From assembly GCF_008629675.1 (NCBI RefSeq), contig NZ_VWOX01000001.1, positions 434,001 through 498,000 on the forward strand: 64,000 bases of DNA, given 5' to 3'. Under the pieces are notes generated by a model. That model worked only from the letters and a program-made list of their open reading frames with translations. It ran no database searches and had not been told where the DNA came from. Both the position numbers and the translations under genes were made by a program. Of this stretch, positions 56,514-64,000 are shown one piece after another. The stretch's first letter is position 1. Each line of letters starts with the position of its first letter. The stretch is from Roseiconus nitratireducens (GTDB taxonomy: Bacteria > Planctomycetota > Planctomycetia > Pirellulales > Pirellulaceae).

Positions 56514-59500
56514 ATGACGATTCGGCCTTTCCGAAAACTTTTGGTTGCCAACCGCAGCGAAATTGCGACGCGTGTTTTCCGCAGCGCCACGGAGTTGGGC
56601 ATTCGCACGGTGGCCATCTATTCGTACGAAGACCGCTACGCACTGCACCGTTTCAAAGCCGACGAGGCGTATCAGATCGGTGATCCGGGGGAACCGATCC
56701 GCTCCTATCTGAATATTGAAGCCATCGTGGCCCTGTGCAAGAAGCACGAGATCGACGCGGTGCATCCGGGTTACGGGTTTCTATCGGAACGCCCGGAGTT
56801 TGCCGAGGCGCTGCGTGAGGCCGGGATCGCCTTCGTGGGACCGAGTGTCCGATCGTTGAACCAGTTGGGCGACAAGATGTCGGCTCGGCAATTGGCCGAA
56901 CACGCCGGCGTGCCGGTTTTGGGCGGTGAGAACAAGCCGCTGACGGATCCAGATGAAGCCGTGGCGTTGGCCGAATCGATGGGATTCCCCGTGATCCTGA
57001 AAGCCGCCAAAGGTGGCGGCGGACGTGGGATGCGTGTGGTCGAATCGGCCGATCAATTGCCGGCGGCCCTGGAAGCGGCGATGCGAGAATCGAAAACCGC
57101 CTTCGGAAGCGACGAAGTCTTCCTGGAACGATTCGTCCAACGGGCACGCCACATCGAAGTCCAAATCATCGGCGACGGCAAGAATCTGGTGCACCTGTTC
57201 GAACGCGACTGCAGTGTCCAGCGACGCCACCAGAAAGTTGTCGAGCTTGCCCCGGCACCCAACCTGTCGCCGGAGGTGCGAGACGAATTGTGCGACGCGG
57301 CGCTGCGGATCGGTCGCGCGGTGGGCACGGAGGGAACCTGCTACGAGAACGCCGGCACGGTCGAATTCTTGTTGGACGTCGATTCGAACCAGTTCTTCTT
57401 CATCGAAGTGAATCCGCGTATCCAGGTCGAGCACACGGTGACCGAGGAAGTCACCGGAATCGATATCGTTCGCAGCCAGATTTTGATCGCCCAGGGAAAC
57501 TCGCTTTCCGATCCGATCCTGGGGATTCCTGCCCAGGAAGAGATTCGCACGACCGGCTACGCGATGCAGTGTCGCGTCACGACGGAAGATCCTGAGAATC
57601 AATTTCGACCCGACTACGGTCGGATCAGCCACTACCGATCGGCAGCCGGATTGGGAATTCGCCTGGATGCCGGCACGGCGTTCAGCGGAGCCGTCGTCAA
57701 TCCGTTTTACGATTCCATGCTGGTCAAAGTCACCGCGCGTGCCTCCTCGCTGGCGGCGGCGGCGTCAAGAATGGATCGGTGTCTGCAAGAATTCCGGATT
57801 CGCGGTGTCAAAACCAACATCCCGTTCTTGTTGAAGTTGATCAATCATCCGACGTTTTTGAAAGGCGAATCGACCACGCGATTGATCGACACGACGCCGG
57901 AGTTGTTCCGACTGCCCAAGCGTCGTGACCGGGCAACCCGCCTGTTGACCTTCTTGGGCGAAACCATCGTCAACGGAAATTCTTTGGTTGCCGATCGTCC
58001 CGTTGCCGTGCGACGAACGCCGGCACCGCTGCCGGAAATCGATGTGATGGCAAAGCCGCCGCGGGGGACCAAGGACATCCTGCGCGAATCCGGCGTCGAC
58101 GGTCTGGTCCGTTGGATTCAAGACCAACCCGGACTGCTATTGACCGATACCACCATGCGCGACGCCCACCAATCGTTGCTGGCGACGCGGGTGCGAACCT
58201 ACGACATGCTGCAGATCGCACCGGCGTACGCGCGTCTGGCACCGCACCTGTTTTCGCTGGAGATGTGGGGCGGAGCGACGTTCGATACCAGCATGCGGTT
58301 CCTGAAGGAGTCTCCCTGGCAACGTTTGGCCGATTTGCGCGAGTCCGTTCCGAACATCCTGACGCAAATGTTGCTGCGAGCCAGCAACGCGGTCGGTTAC
58401 ACGAACTATCCCGACAACGTCGTGAGGTTGTTCGTCCGCGAGGCGGTTCAGGCGGGCATGGACGTGTTTCGGGTGTTCGACGCGCTGAACTGGCAAGACA
58501 ACATGCGCGTCGCCATGGAAGCCGTGATCGAGGAAGGTGGCGTGTGCGAAGCCGCCATCTGCTACACGGGCGATCTGCAGAATCCTCGGCGCACCAAATA
58601 CGACCTGGCCTACTACGTCGACATGGCCAAGCAACTGGAGAAGATGGGCGCCCACATGCTGGCCATCAAGGACATGGCGGGGCTGTTGAAGCCCAAGGCC
58701 GCGGTCAAACTGATTCGTGCGTTGCGCGACGAAGTCGGGTTGCCGATCCATCTGCACACCCACGACACGGCGGGGATCCAAGCTTCGACGCTGCTGGCCG
58801 CCGCCGATGAAGGACTGCAGATCGCCGACGCGGCGTTTGCGCCGTTGTCCGGCGGGACCAGCCAGGTGAATCTGAACTCGCTGGTCGAAGCGCTTCGTGA
58901 CACTCCACGTGAAAGTGATTTGGAGACCGAGTCGCTGACGCAACTGGCCACGTATTGGCAGGCGGCGCGAGAGTTCTACGCTCCGTTTGAAAGCTCCGTC
59001 CTGCCGGCGACGGGCGATCTGTACGAGCACGAGATGCCCGGCGGGCAATACACCAACCTGTTCCAACAGGCGCGGGCACTGGGACTGGCCGATCAATGGG
59101 CCGAAGTTTGCAAAGCCTACGCCGAAGTGAATGAGTTGTTTGGTGACATCGTGAAGGTCACACCGACCAGCAAGGCGGTCGGGGACATGGCGTTGTTCCT
59201 GGTGGCCAATGAAATGTCCGCCGCCGAAGTCTTGGCGAGTGAGAAATCCCTGGCCTACCCCGGAAGCGTGCTGGATCTGATCGGCGGCCGCATGGGCCAG
59301 CCACCGGGAGGCTTTCCGGAAAAGGTGATGGATAAAATTCTAGGCGACCAAACACCGTTGACGACGCGGCCCGGCGAATCGATGCCCGACGCTGACATCG
59401 CGGCGGCGCGGAAGGAATCCGCCATGCTGATGGGCGAATCAGAAAGCGATCGCCTGGCCGTGACGCAACTGCTGTATCCGAAAGTGTTTGCCGACTTTGC

Positions 59501-59975
59501 CGCGCATCGGGTCACCTATGGGGATGTCGCCAAACTGCCGACCCCGAATTTCTTCTATGGCCAGGAACCAGGGGAAGAAATCGCGGTGGACATCGAGACG
59601 GGCAAACGTTTGATCATCCGATTCTTGACCGTCGGCCAGCCTCATCCGGACGGGACACGGACCGTGTTTTTCGAGCTCAACGGTCAACCTCGCGAAGTCA
59701 CTGTCGTTGACAAATCGTTGGAGCCCGAAACCAAGGCGGCCGTCCGGGCCGACCCCGGTGATGACAACCAGGTCGCCGCCAGCATGCCGGGAATGGTGAT
59801 CACCGTCGCGGTCAACGAAGGCGACAAGGTGAAGGAGGGACAAAAGCTGATGGTGCTGGAAGCGATGAAGATGGAGACCACCATCAACGCTCCGAAGTCA
59901 GGCATGATCAAACGGATTCAGACCCCCGCCGGAACGCAGGTCGAAGCCGGTGACTTGTTGGTGATCATTGAGTAG
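56514..59975 (+). CDS. pyc: Pyruvate carboxylase
   Basis: 1,153 residues from the ATG at 56514, a single-chain (alpha4-type) enzyme: biotin carboxylase domain (K-L-L-V-A-N-R-S-E-I-A-T-R, G-Y-G-F-L-S-E-R-P, ATP-grasp K-A-A-K-G-G-G-G-R-G-M-R and E-V-N-P-R-I-Q-V-E-H-T-V-T-E), carboxyltransferase from about residue 540 (L-L-T-D-T-T-M-R-D-A-H-Q-S, R-F-L-K-E-S-P), and a biotinyl domain with E-A-M-K-M-E-T, the biotinylated Lys near residue 1120. It makes oxaloacetate from pyruvate and bicarbonate with ATP to refill the citric acid cycle. Length and order are standard. No co-directional partner; a 146-bp element follows. Confidence 0.97.
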   Translation: MTIRPFRKLLVANRSEIATRVFRSATELGIRTVAIYSYEDRYALHRFKADEAYQIGDPGEPIRSYLNIEAIVALCKKHEIDAVHPGYGFLSERPEFAEALREAGIAFVGPSVRSLNQLGDKMSARQLAEHAGVPVLGGENKPLTDPDEAVALAESMGFPVILKAAKGGGGRGMRVVESADQLPAALEAAMRESKTAFGSDEVFLERFVQRARHIEVQIIGDGKNLVHLFERDCSVQRRHQKVVELAPAPNLSPEVRDELCDAALRIGRAVGTEGTCYENAGTVEFLLDVDSNQFFFIEVNPRIQVEHTVTEEVTGIDIVRSQILIAQGNSLSDPILGIPAQEEIRTTGYAMQCRVTTEDPENQFRPDYGRISHYRSAAGLGIRLDAGTAFSGAVVNPFYDSMLVKVTARASSLAAAASRMDRCLQEFRIRGVKTNIPFLLKLINHPTFLKGESTTRLIDTTPELFRLPKRRDRATRLLTFLGETIVNGNSLVADRPVAVRRTPAPLPEIDVMAKPPRGTKDILRESGVDGLVRWIQDQPGLLLTDTTMRDAHQSLLATRVRTYDMLQIAPAYARLAPHLFSLEMWGGATFDTSMRFLKESPWQRLADLRESVPNILTQMLLRASNAVGYTNYPDNVVRLFVREAVQAGMDVFRVFDALNWQDNMRVAMEAVIEEGGVCEAAICYTGDLQNPRRTKYDLAYYVDMAKQLEKMGAHMLAIKDMAGLLKPKAAVKLIRALRDEVGLPIHLHTHDTAGIQASTLLAAADEGLQIADAAFAPLSGGTSQVNLNSLVEALRDTPRESDLETESLTQLATYWQAAREFYAPFESSVLPATGDLYEHEMPGGQYTNLFQQARALGLADQWAEVCKAYAEVNELFGDIVKVTPTSKAVGDMALFLVANEMSAAEVLASEKSLAYPGSVLDLIGGRMGQPPGGFPEKVMDKILGDQTPLTTRPGESMPDADIAAARKESAMLMGESESDRLAVTQLLYPKVFADFAAHRVTYGDVAKLPTPNFFYGQEPGEEIAVDIETGKRLIIRFLTVGQPHPDGTRTVFFELNGQPREVTVVDKSLEPETKAAVRADPGDDNQVAASMPGMVITVAVNEGDKVKEGQKLMVLEAMKMETTINAPKSGMIKRIQTPAGTQVEAGDLLVIIE

Positions 59976-60120
59976 GCTGGGGAGCGAGACTCGTCACGGT
60001 CGGTCCATTGCTAATTGTCATGTTGGTAATGCGTTCGCGAAACACTCGACATCAACCTTCACCCTGCCGCTTGGAGGTCGTGCAGCTAACCGAGCCAGGA
60101 AAAGACTTGCTTTTCTGAAA

Positions 60121-60266
60121 TTCACCCTCCCTCCGGGAGGGTCAAAGGCGAGGCACGAGCCTTTGGGGAGGGTGTCCTATAGAACCCGCTGAAATACAAC
60201 GACCCCGGCCGTGCCCTCCCCGCGTCGTCGCAAGCTCCTCCGCGACCCTCCCGGAGGGAGGGTGAA
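60121..60266. repeat. 146-bp element with 23-bp terminal inverted repeats, copy 2
   Basis: Same length and layout as copy 1 at 44393-44538. In both ends the T of the CCCTCTGGG arm is changed to C and its partner A to G, so the terminal repeat stays perfect. A degenerate half-end (TTCACCCTGCCGCTTGGAGG) is at about 60058-60077. Located after pyc. Confidence 0.88.
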
Positions 60267-60347
60267 GCAGAGAACGCTCCGTGACTGATACCTAAGGACG
60301 TCCACTCGATTAGTCCGAAATACCCGATCCTTCCTTTGTTCCTGTCA

Positions 60348-60827
60348 ATGAATTCCGGCATGGCTCGCTGCTGTCATCACCGCTCGTCGTGGCAATGTCT
60401 GGCGTGGGTGGTCTTTGCCGCGTGCTCGGCCAGGGCCGTCGCAGAGCCACCGGCGTCCTTGCCGCCGGTGGCGTCGGTGGATGCCGAGACACGCGCAAAG
60501 TGGCTGATCGACGGAACGGTCGTGGATGCGGAGACCGGGGCAGCGATCGAGTCCTTTCGAATCACTCCCGGGACGCTTTCCAGCGACGAGGACGGCAAGA
60601 TCCGAATCCGCTGGCGGGATAACTTGGAACGCGTGATGTCGGCCGGTCGCTTGCAGTGGCCCCGGACCAGCGGCTTTTCGGTGATGCGTTTCCGCATTTC
60701 CGCGGACGGCTATCGTCCGGCGGTCAGCCATCAGATCTCGCGTGGAGGCCCCCACGTGCGAATGCGGGTTCGCTTGCTGGCCGAGCAAGTGGACGGGGGT
60801 GATAGCGTCGATCGCGACGTTCCATGA
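60348..60827 (+). CDS. Small secreted carboxypeptidase-regulatory-like protein
   Basis: 159 residues from the ATG at 60348 (the frame is open to a TTG at 60336). Signal sequence: C-L-A-W-V-V-F-A-A-C-S-A-R-A-V-A. The main part reads I-D-G-T-V-V-D-A-E-T-G-A-A-I-E-S-F-R-I, the opening of a carboxypeptidase regulatory-like (CarboxypepD_reg) beta-sandwich, with A-D-G-Y-R-P in the last strand. A minus-strand frame (60345-60788) overlaps but is less protein-like. Function unknown. Confidence 0.62.
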   Translation: MNSGMARCCHHRSSWQCLAWVVFAACSARAVAEPPASLPPVASVDAETRAKWLIDGTVVDAETGAAIESFRITPGTLSSDEDGKIRIRWRDNLERVMSAGRLQWPRTSGFSVMRFRISADGYRPAVSHQISRGGPHVRMRVRLLAEQVDGGDSVDRDVP

Positions 60828-60840
60828 CTCCTTCGGCTAG

Positions 60841-60971
60841 CTGGACAGTTCCACTCTGAGTCAGCCGCGTGACGCTAGCCGCGGGTTGTTTCGCTTCAAA
60901 CGTCGGCCAGCGCCTTGCCGCTCATTGCACTGCAAATCAGGGTGTTTTTGATGGAAAGCGACGCTGTCCGG
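60841..60971. repeat. 131-bp inverted-repeat element, full-length copy
   Basis: Starts CTGGACAGTTCCACT and ends GACGCTGTCCGG, the same 131-bp length as the intact copy. Flanked on both sides by CTAG (60837-60840 and 60972-60975). Because CTAG is its own complement it could also be part of an extended inverted repeat. Confidence 0.85.
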
Positions 60972-61141
60972 CTAGTTCCCCGTCGAGCCGGTGTCGCGTC
61001 GAACCAATGACTCCTCGTGCGCGAATTCTTTGATGCCCCCGACTGCGACCGCGGCTCCGCCAGGGGGTGCGGGCGTGATACAATCGCGGCCCGACCAAGG
61101 CGAAACAACGATTCTGGGGACGCAACGATTCTGGGGCCGCA

Positions 61142-62197
61142 ATGGGGATTGATAATCGCGACTACGTCCGTGATTCACACGCGACTTCTCTGGGCGGACC
61201 AGGTTTCTATCTGCCCCCGGTTTGTCGTTGGCTGTTGATTGTCAATGTCGTCGTGTTCTTTGCCCAAATCCTTCTGACCCAACCGCCTGAAAGTCCACGA
61301 ATCGGATTGCCTCCAGGTGTGACCGATGTCGATGGCGAGTTTGTCGGGCTCTGGATGCCGATGGTGCCGCAGGTTTCGCTCGTTCAGCAATGGCTGGCAT
61401 TGGATTCAGCCAAAGTGGCCAAAGGCCAAGTGTGGCGTCTGCTGACCTACGCATTCTGTCACGACCGATTCGTCCCGTGGCATATCGTTGCCAACATGGC
61501 CCTGCTGATTTGGCTGGGAACCCGGCTGGAGCACTTTTTGGGTTCGACCGAGTTTTGCCTGTTTTATTGTGCCGCCGCGATTGCCGCCGCAGCGGCGTTC
61601 CTCGCTTTCAACCTGTGGACCGGTCGAACGAATCCGGCGATCGGGGCCTCAGGCGCGGTGTGGGGGATCATCGTTGTGTACGCGATCAGCCATCCCAACG
61701 ATTCGATCGAGATGTTTGGGATGTTCCCATTCCCGATCCGGCATTTGGCATTGTTCTACCTTGCGTTGGACATGTACCCGGTTGCGTTGTCGCTGTTCGG
61801 GTACCGTTCGCTGGATACCGGGATTGCTCACGCGGCGCACGTGGGCGGCGCCGCCTTCGGTTTCTTGTATTTCAAACGGCAATGGCGTCTGGCCCCGTCC
61901 TGGAACAAGGTAGTCCGTTACGTGGACGCCCATCGGCGGAAAGCCAAATCCCTGAGCAATCAAGAATCCCTGAGAAATAAAAAATCCCTGAGCAATGAAT
62001 CCGCCGCGATGTTGAAGTTGCACCGTCCGGCCGAACGTTCGGCGTCCACGCCAACGTCACCCGCGGTTGATCAGGATCTGGATCGGGTCCTGCAAAAAAT
62101 CCAGAACCAGGGGAGTGAGTCGTTGACGGACGACGAGCGGGAGGTGCTCCGGCATGCCAGCGATCGCTTTCGAACCCGTCAGTCACCGTCGGGCTAA
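61142..62197 (+). CDS. Rhomboid-family intramembrane serine protease
   Basis: 351 residues. Helices match the rhomboid fold: W-R-L-L-T-Y-A-F-C-H-D, H-I-V-A-N-M-A-L-L-I-W-L-G, the nucleophile motif G-A-S-G-A-V-W-G and the catalytic His in A-H-A-A-H-V-G-G. The soluble C-terminus (about 250-351) contains a short tandem repeat (S-L-S-N-Q-E, S-L-R-N-K-K, S-L-S-N-E-S; 18-bp units near 61948-61998). The stop overlaps the stop of the convergent neighbour by 3 nt (62194-62197). Substrates unknown. Confidence 0.92.
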   Translation: MGIDNRDYVRDSHATSLGGPGFYLPPVCRWLLIVNVVVFFAQILLTQPPESPRIGLPPGVTDVDGEFVGLWMPMVPQVSLVQQWLALDSAKVAKGQVWRLLTYAFCHDRFVPWHIVANMALLIWLGTRLEHFLGSTEFCLFYCAAAIAAAAAFLAFNLWTGRTNPAIGASGAVWGIIVVYAISHPNDSIEMFGMFPFPIRHLALFYLALDMYPVALSLFGYRSLDTGIAHAAHVGGAAFGFLYFKRQWRLAPSWNKVVRYVDAHRRKAKSLSNQESLRNKKSLSNESAAMLKLHRPAERSASTPTSPAVDQDLDRVLQKIQNQGSESLTDDEREVLRHASDRFRTRQSPSG

Positions 62198-63324
62198 CGA
62201 GTCTCCAGCAGCCGATCGATCACATCGGGCCGGAGCCTGGCGACGTCGTTGACGTCCTCGACATCGTCCGGTTTGAGAAACAATTGTTCGCCCGCCGACT
62301 CGTCCTCCAGGAAGAACCATTTGGAGGTCGAAACGAGGCGACGGGCGCGATCGGATTCAGTCACGATCGCGGGCGAGAACTCGTCGTCGACCGCGCACCA
62401 GCTTGGCGGCGTGATCAGGGGTTCGGACCGGGCGTGGGCCTGCAACAGATGGGAGAGCTCCGTCGCGCGTCGCAGCGAAGGCACCCGCAAGGGGCCGCCC
62501 GTCGAGACGATCATCGGCAGACGAAGGTCGTGGCTGCGGGGCGGGCCGACGCGATGCCCGATCCAACCGTTCTGTCCCAGCGAAAAACCGCTGGATCCTG
62601 CCAACAGCACGGTCAGCTTGCGGCCACGCAGCGACTCGACCAGCGAATCGACGACGCCATCCAACACTCGGACCTGCGCCGCGTAACGTTGCATCCATGC
62701 GAAGAGCAAATCTGGATCGTCGTCAGCCAGCATCTGGTGTTTCGGGACCGCGCTCGTGTCGGGCAATCGAACGGCGGCAGGTTCCTTGGGCTTATCCACC
62801 TCGTTGGCGTCCTGTTCCGGTTCGGCCCGGTCCTCCGTTTCGGTGTCGTCGTCTGATTCCAGTGGGGCGTCCCACACCTCGCGTAGACTGTCCGAGTGCA
62901 GCCAGATCAATGACGTGGAAGGCTCGACCTGGTCGAGTGCCGCCGCGGCCAATTGAACCAGTCGTGTTTGATCAAACTGTTCCGCCGGAGCCTCGGACCG
63001 ATCCAGTTTCAGCCGGGTCACGAACCCAAATCCGAACAGGTCCGGCGGGATGGTCAGGTTTTTGTCGTCGGTCAGGAACCGAGTCGACCCTTCCTTTCCG
63101 TAGTCGCGAACCGCTTCTTGAGAATCGCGGAGCCACGTTTCGATCAGTCCGTTGGGGTGGTCCAGCGGCGAGATCCAGCGATCCCAGACGATTCCCTCGG
63201 CGGCCAGCTGGTCGATGGCCGGCGTGTCATTCCACGAACATCCGTAGCAGCCCAGCGGTGCGGTGGCCAATCCCTCCAGCGTCATGACGAGTGTCAGCGG
63301 GGGACGGAGAGTGATTTTGGGCAT
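62194..63324 (-). CDS. Sulfatase/alkaline-phosphatase-fold protein lacking the catalytic Cys
   Basis: 376 residues. The N-terminus, L-V-M-T-L-E-G-L-A-T-A-P-L-G-C-Y-G and T-P-A-I-D-Q-L-A-A-E-G-I-V-W-D-R-W, follows the first strands and helix of sulfatases, and later L-T-V-L-L-A-G-S-S-G-F-S-L-G-Q-N-G-W corresponds to the S-D-N-G-x region. The paired metal-binding Asp residues (replaced by T-L-E-G) and the C-x-P-S-R are missing, so sulfatase activity is improbable. No signal peptide. It converges on the rhomboid gene. Function unknown; it may be a pseudoenzyme. Confidence 0.78.
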   Translation of the reverse strand: MPKITLRPPLTLVMTLEGLATAPLGCYGCSWNDTPAIDQLAAEGIVWDRWISPLDHPNGLIETWLRDSQEAVRDYGKEGSTRFLTDDKNLTIPPDLFGFGFVTRLKLDRSEAPAEQFDQTRLVQLAAAALDQVEPSTSLIWLHSDSLREVWDAPLESDDDTETEDRAEPEQDANEVDKPKEPAAVRLPDTSAVPKHQMLADDDPDLLFAWMQRYAAQVRVLDGVVDSLVESLRGRKLTVLLAGSSGFSLGQNGWIGHRVGPPRSHDLRLPMIVSTGGPLRVPSLRRATELSHLLQAHARSEPLITPPSWCAVDDEFSPAIVTESDRARRLVSTSKWFFLEDESAGEQLFLKPDDVEDVNDVARLRPDVIDRLLETR

Positions 63325-63589
63325 GTCGATCTGGCGGCGAGAAGCAAACGGAGAGGTCGGGCCGGGGCGCTGACGGAAGAGAGTAATGAGTTCAAGCCGG
63401 GGACGCCAATCACCCTACAGGCCTCATCGGCGGCACAACGCGACGCATCAGCCGCGCCGACAAAGTCCTATCCGGGGGACGGGCGGCGGACGTTCGTGGC
63501 AGCGAGGTAGCGTTTTGCAGTCCCGCACGCTGTGGGGCAAGGTCCGGGAATTCTCTCGGCGGTGACGCTATTCCAGTTTGGTTCCTTTG

Positions 63590-64000
63590 ATGTCGCAGTC
63601 GCCTCTTCCGACGCACTCCGCATGCCCCGCGCCAACGTCGTTCGTGCCGGGATCGCAGCCACCGAACTTGAGGGAACCGCTGCAGGCAGACCTCCCGTCA
63701 GCTCCCATCCCGGAAGCTCCCGAATGCCGGGTCATTTGGGGAGTCCCCTTTGCCAAGGTGACGTTGCCGCAAGCCGTCGACAGAATTGAACAGCTGATCG
63801 ATCGCGGGCGTCCCAGCTACGTGATCACGGCCAACTTGAATTATGTGATGTTGCATCACCAGCAGGCGGGAATTCCCGAGATCACTCAGCAGGCCGACCT
63901 GATTGTCGCCGACGGCCAGCCGATCGTGTGGCGCAGCCGATTCGGATCACCGCGTTTGCCCGAACGCGTAGCCGGTAGTGAGATGATTTATAACCTGGCA
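63590..64000 (+). CDS. WecG/TagA/CpsF-family glycosyltransferase, N-terminal part
   Basis: 137 codons from the ATG at 63590 to the right edge. After about 50 non-conserved residues, V-I-W-G-V-P-F-A-K-V-T-L-P-Q-A-V, Y-V-I-T-A-N-L-N-Y-V-M-L, A-D-L-I-V-A-D-G-Q-P-I-V-W and L-P-E-R-V-A-G-S-E match the family (N-A/V-N-x-H-x...D-G and P-E-R-V-x-G). The Asp in A-D-G is the conserved active-site region residue. Such enzymes add ManNAc or related sugars to lipid-linked intermediates in envelope polysaccharide synthesis. The 3' end is outside the window. Confidence 0.85.
   Translation, partial: MSQSPLPTHSACPAPTSFVPGSQPPNLREPLQADLPSAPIPEAPECRVIWGVPFAKVTLPQAVDRIEQLIDRGRPSYVITANLNYVMLHHQQAGIPEITQQADLIVADGQPIVWRSRFGSPRLPERVAGSEMIYNLA

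Overview
The window looks like a piece of a planctomycete chromosome, most likely a marine member of the Pirellulaceae (a Rhodopirellula/Rubripirellula/Stieleria relative). The sequence markers are: two sulfatases, a GH127 glycosidase, a PVC-type membrane-bound dehydrogenase with a terminal haem-binding CxxCH, an RTX plus dockerin protein opening with a planctomycete-type export motif, DUF1571, SHD1-like, TIGR03067-like and D-aminoacylase/beta-lactamase proteins, many small single-helix membrane proteins, high GC content and loosely packed genes with short operons.

Layout. 0-7 kb: a BlaI repressor/M56 peptidase sensor pair (cut by the left edge) behind two palindromic operators, an acetate kinase remnant, a sulfatase-LRR pair, and a PhnB-like/double YCII pair. 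7-16 kb: a DUF885 metallopeptidase-like protein, an operon of a fused D-aminoacylase/beta-lactamase and an alanine-type sodium symporter, and a secreted beta-propeller-like protein. 16-28 kb: a DUF4261/SHD1/Tudor-knot fusion, an acyltransferase-3, an RTX-dockerin protein, small membrane proteins, GH127, an AI-2E family permease, and a MoaD-like/BNR-repeat pair. 28-44 kb: a large haem-binding dehydrogenase, a protease-LamG-SirB1 fusion, an ABA4-like protein, ClpC, RNase P RNA, an LRR lipoprotein and several secreted proteins. 44-53 kb: a giant VWA/STN-like/DUF2135-like protein, a large secreted protein and a DUF1571 protein. 53-64 kb: a second sulfatase, pyruvate carboxylase, a rhomboid protease, a sulfatase-fold protein without the catalytic Cys, and the start of a WecG/TagA glycosyltransferase (cut by the right edge).

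Three kinds of non-coding repeat lie between the genes: a 131-bp element with terminal inverted repeats (three full-length copies, two remnants; two copies have 4-bp direct duplications), a 146-bp element with perfect 23-bp ends (two copies with a compensatory change between the arms), and short GC-rich hairpins in three clusters, one of them a 104-bp tandem array. Taken together the genes suggest a polysaccharide-, peptide- and envelope-oriented heterotroph. I see no phage, conjugative element, CRISPR array, tRNA or rRNA. The best candidates for something new are the D-amino acid scavenging operon with an altered metal site, the protease-LamG-SirB1 fusion, the DUF4261/SHD1/Tudor fusion, and the two repeat families.
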